A stretch of 24,065 nt of DNA from Peptococcaceae bacterium (lineage in GTDB: Bacteria; Bacillota; Dehalobacteriia; UBA7702): positions 1 to 24,065 of the forward strand of contig DXZC01000011.1 of NCBI GenBank assembly GCA_019415505.1, written 5' to 3'. The translations under genes were made by a program, and so were the position numbers. The notes beneath the pieces are model-generated. The model was not told the DNA's origin. It worked only from the letters and a program-made list of their open reading frames with translations, and did no database searches. The first letter of the stretch is position 1. Each line of letters opens with the position of its first letter. Below are positions 22,028-24,065 of this stretch, piece by piece.

Positions 22028-22067
22028 CACAAAAAGGCTCCGATATAATTATCGGAGCCTTTTTGTG
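22028..22067. terminator. perfect 18-bp hairpin beside repeat copy 2
   Basis: Arms 22028-22045 and 22050-22067 are perfectly complementary (ends CACAAAAAGGCTCCG / CGGAGCCTTTTTGTG) with a TAAT loop. It differs entirely in stem sequence from the copy 1 hairpin while the adjacent repeat is conserved. Confidence 0.88.
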
Positions 22068-22092
22068 CGCTGCCAGAGGGGAGGGGGCGGAT

Positions 22093-22198
22093 AAAAAATC
22101 CCGCCGGTTCAGAGCGTTGTTTTAAGAAATCCTGTAGGAGCGAACTGCAGCCGCTTCCGCACAATGCTTTCCTATGTCAACGCCCCGTTCCGGCGGGA
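22093..22198 (-). ncRNA. long imperfect hairpin at the 3' end of the liv operon (structured RNA candidate)
   Basis: The minus-strand RNA closes with TCCCGCCGG (22198-22190) pairing CCGGCGGGA (22107-22099), followed by TTTTTT (22098-22093). Inside, GCGTTG (22183-22178) pairs CAACGC (22119-22114). Further in, GGAAA/UUUCU, UGU/ACA and AGCG/CGCU pairs can form, giving one ~100-nt rod with bulges. It starts 38 bases after the CBS-ACT stop codon, so it certainly can serve as the operon terminator. The large internal domain is far more than termination needs. It lacks the GGAA-loop core of SRP RNA, and I could not match it to any riboswitch. Confidence 0.35.
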
Positions 22199-22235
22199 CT
22201 CTTTTATGTTTTGCTTATGTTTAGAGCTATTTGGC

Positions 22236-22877
22236 TCAATAGTTTTTCGCAATATGGATGATGGGGTAGCCCCCGTCTTGCAAAGCCTGCTCTATATTTT
22301 CGGAATTTACGCTGTTCACCCTGATTACTACTTGGCATTGTTCACTCTCGCCGCGGTATACCGCTAAGCGCATGATATTGACGCCAAAGTCTCCCAGGAT
22401 ATTGGCAATTTTAGCTAAGACACCCGGCGAGTCGTTGGCTAAGACCGTAATGCGGCTGCCGTGTTCTCTGGCTCCCAGCAAGTCGGTAAAGGCGTCAAAA
22501 ATATCGGTTTCCGTAATTATGCCTACCACCTTGTCGTCAGCCATTACCGGCAGGGCGCTGACCCTTTTTTCCCGCATGATAACGGCGGCCTCTTCCAATA
22601 AGGTGTCTGGGGTGGTGGTGAGAACGTCCTTACTCATAGCCGTTTTTACCTTGGCCTTGGCCAAGAGATAATTTATTTCGTAAATACTTAAAGTCGTGGC
22701 TTTAGAGGGGGTAAGCTGCTGCAATTCTCGCTCCGTAACAATACCCACAAGTTTGCCGTGGTCTACCACGGGCAAGCGGCGTATTTTATTCTCTTTAAGG
22801 AGTTGATATGCTTCGGCAATGGGCGTTTCAGAAGTGACTGTTACGGGGTTTGTGGTCATTCTTGTTTTAACAAACAT
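22236..22877 (-). CDS. CBS-pair plus ACT domain protein (AcuB-like)
   Basis: This 213-residue cytoplasmic sensor protein has two CBS domains (~1-55, MTTNPVTVTSETPIAEAYQLL; and ~75-130, AMSKDVLTTTPDTLLEEAAVIM) and a C-terminal ACT domain (~140-213, GSRITVLANDSPGVLAKIANILGDFGVNI). CBS pairs bind adenine nucleotides and ACT domains bind amino acids, so it may report energy state and amino acid level together. It starts two bases after livF; its AGGAGGT ribosome binding site is built from the livF codons for Leu-Gly-Gly. This coupling to a branched-chain transporter suggests a regulatory role for transport or BCAA metabolism, which is inferred. Confidence 0.88.
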   Translation of the reverse strand: MFVKTRMTTNPVTVTSETPIAEAYQLLKENKIRRLPVVDHGKLVGIVTERELQQLTPSKATTLSIYEINYLLAKAKVKTAMSKDVLTTTPDTLLEEAAVIMREKRVSALPVMADDKVVGIITETDIFDAFTDLLGAREHGSRITVLANDSPGVLAKIANILGDFGVNIMRLAVYRGESEQCQVVIRVNSVNSENIEQALQDGGYPIIHIAKNY

Positions 22878-22879
22878 AA

Positions 22880-23584
22880 TTAACCTCCTAAATAAGCCTT
22901 TTTAATATCCTCGCTCTGCATTAATTCCTGAGCTGGGCCAGAGAGAACGATAGAGCCGGTTTCAATAACATAGGCGCGATTGGCAATGGATAAGGCCATT
23001 TTGGCATTTTGCTCAACCAGGAGAATTGTGGTGCCTTGGGAATTAATATCCTTAATAATGCTAAATATTTCCCGCACCAGCAAGGGCGCTAAACCCATAG
23101 ACGGTTCATCCATAAGCATGATTTGGGGACGGGACATCAAGGCTCGACCCATTGCCAGCATTTGCTGTTCACCGCCGGATAAGGTACCTGCCGCTTGTTT
23201 CCGGCGTTGGGCCAGAATGGGAAACCAAGCAAAGACAGCTTCCATGTCTTTTTTAATTTCCGCCTTATCACGCCGCAGATAGGCTCCCATTTCCAGGTTC
23301 TCCAATACGGACATGGCGGGAAAAACGTGGCGTCCCTCCGGCACCTGGGAAACACCTAAGCCCACCCGTTTTTGGGCTGGCACCTTATCTATGGCCTTAC
23401 CGTCCAGGCTGATGCTGCCGCCGGAGGTTTTAACTAAGCCGGAAATAGCGCCAAGGGTGGAGGTTTTACCAGCGCCGTTGGCGCCAATTAGCGTAACTAT
23501 TTCCCCGTCATTAACTGTGAGGGAAATGTTTTTTAAAGCGTGAATCATGCCGTAATGTACTGAGACATTTTTTAGTTCAAGCAT
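22880..23584 (-). CDS. livF: branched-chain amino acid ABC transporter, ATP-binding protein LivF
   Basis: This 234-residue ABC ATPase of the HAAT/Liv type is one of two that energise uptake of leucine, isoleucine and valine or related compounds. Walker A GANGAGKT (34-41), signature LSGGEQQML (135-143), Walker B IMLMDEPSMGLAP (155-167) and LLVEQNA (H-loop replaced by Q-N as usual for LivF) are visible. VPEGRHVFPAMSVLENLEMGAY is diagnostic of LivF. The start codon overlaps the livG 3' end by eight bases. Some members of this family carry urea or amides, so the substrate is not proven. Confidence 0.93.
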   Translation of the reverse strand: MLELKNVSVHYGMIHALKNISLTVNDGEIVTLIGANGAGKTSTLGAISGLVKTSGGSISLDGKAIDKVPAQKRVGLGVSQVPEGRHVFPAMSVLENLEMGAYLRRDKAEIKKDMEAVFAWFPILAQRRKQAAGTLSGGEQQMLAMGRALMSRPQIMLMDEPSMGLAPLLVREIFSIIKDINSQGTTILLVEQNAKMALSIANRAYVIETGSIVLSGPAQELMQSEDIKKAYLGG

Positions 23585-24065
23585 CTATATCACCTCCCAG
23601 GTAAGCTTCAATTACCCTGGGGTTACCCTGAATATCCTTAGGGGTGCCGCTAGCTATCATAGTGCCGTAGTCCAGCACATATATACGCTCGCACAAGTTC
23701 ATTACCAGGCTCATATCGTGTTCAATCAGTAAAACTGTAATTTGGAAATTGTCCCGTATCCATTTGATGCTTTGGGTCAGCTCGGCGGTTTCCGCTGGAT
23801 TCATGCCAGCCGCCGGTTCGTCCAATAGCAGTAAAAAGGGTTTAGTGGCCAAAGCCCGGATAATTTCCAAATGGCGTTGTTCGCCATAGGGTAAGTTTTT
23901 GGCAAACTCGTTTTGTTTATTCTCCAGCTTAAAGATTCTCAACAGCTCTATGGCCTCTTCTGTCTGTTTCTTTTCTCCTTTAAAGAAGGAGGGTAGGCGT
24001 AAAAGGGAGGAGGGGAGGGAATATTCCACATTTTGATGCATGGCAATGCGGACGTTATCTAACAC
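23577..24065 (-). CDS. livG: branched-chain amino acid ABC transporter, ATP-binding protein LivG (N-terminus beyond window)
   Basis: These are the C-terminal ~162 residues of the second Liv ATPase. Walker A lies outside the window. Seen here are VRIAMHQNVEYSLPSSLLRLPSF, the variant signature LPYGEQRHLEIIRAL, Walker B FLLLLDEPAAGMNP, and LLIEHDMSLVMNLCERIYVLDYGTMIASGTP, all typical of LivG. The 3' end overlaps livF. The usual upstream genes livH, livM and the binding protein would lie beyond the right edge. Confidence 0.93.
   Translation of the reverse strand: MLDNVRIAMHQNVEYSLPSSLLRLPSFFKGEKKQTEEAIELLRIFKLENKQNEFAKNLPYGEQRHLEIIRALATKPFLLLLDEPAAGMNPAETAELTQSIKWIRDNFQITVLLIEHDMSLVMNLCERIYVLDYGTMIASGTPKDIQGNPRVIEAYLGGDIDA

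Noticed and set aside
22093..22198. SRP (4.5S) RNA or 6S RNA
   Set aside because: Size and rod shape suggested these, but the conserved SRP core with its GGAA loop is missing, and length and central bubble do not fit 6S RNA.
1..24065. tRNA genes, rRNA, CRISPR arrays, intact transposases
   Set aside because: No T-loop/cloverleaf patterns, no regularly spaced direct repeats and no transposase motifs were found by reading both strands.

Overview
The window looks like a chromosomal segment of a Gram-positive anaerobe of the Bacillota, most likely Clostridia. The evidence is strong AGGAGG-type ribosome binding sites, intrinsic terminators after most operons, an ftsEX/PcsB-type division module, a LytTR-DUF3021 pair, pyruvate phosphate dikinase, and an MttB-family corrinoid-type methyltransferase. 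The genus cannot be named from this sequence. There are no tRNA, rRNA, CRISPR or intact insertion sequences.

Left part (1-7135). The window opens with the 3' end of ppdK and its terminator. Then come a lone GNAT acetyltransferase, a long gene-poor stretch with a 53-base inverted repeat, and a cysteine-rich DUF3795-type protein on the minus strand. A stand-alone non-pyrrolysine MttB-family methyltransferase follows, behind an unusually elaborate upstream region: overlapping divergent promoters and three copies of a TAATGC-N6-GCATTA palindrome. After its terminator lies a two-gene operon, a phenylacetate-CoA ligase-type enzyme (paaK) plus a tandem-ACT protein.

Centre (7136-12864). A compact branched-chain amino acid operon, ilvD-ilvN-ilvB-leuA, is driven by a clear promoter with a perfect 17-base palindrome between its -35 and -10 boxes. 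The palindrome core (ATTAC-S-GTAAT) recurs in the mttB upstream region, and part of the TAATGC palindrome recurs just upstream of the paaK promoter. This raises the possibility that these three transcription units share a regulator. The operon ends at a strong, probably bidirectional terminator.

Centre right (12864-15917). A minus-strand lytTR-DUF3021 regulatory operon is followed by an AT-richer segment. That segment carries an orphan proB (no proA), a 32-codon ORF just upstream of it, short decayed open frames, and diverged direct repeats on both sides of proB. It looks like an acquired or decayed module.

Right part (15918-24065), all on the minus strand. The cell-division/wall operon ftsE-ftsX, two tandem EnvC/PcsB-like M23 proteins and a CtpA/B-type S41 protease form one block. 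Upstream of it lie two copies of a roughly 52-bp repeat, each abutting a strong hairpin; a third copy lies beside the leuA terminator. At the far right is the 3' half of a Liv-type branched-chain amino acid ABC transporter operon (livG, livF) with a translationally coupled CBS-ACT sensor gene. That operon ends in a roughly 100-nt imperfect hairpin with a U-tract.

The strongest candidates for something undescribed are the hairpin-associated repeat family, the shared palindromic operators at mttB, paaK and ilvD, and the structured 3' element of the liv operon.
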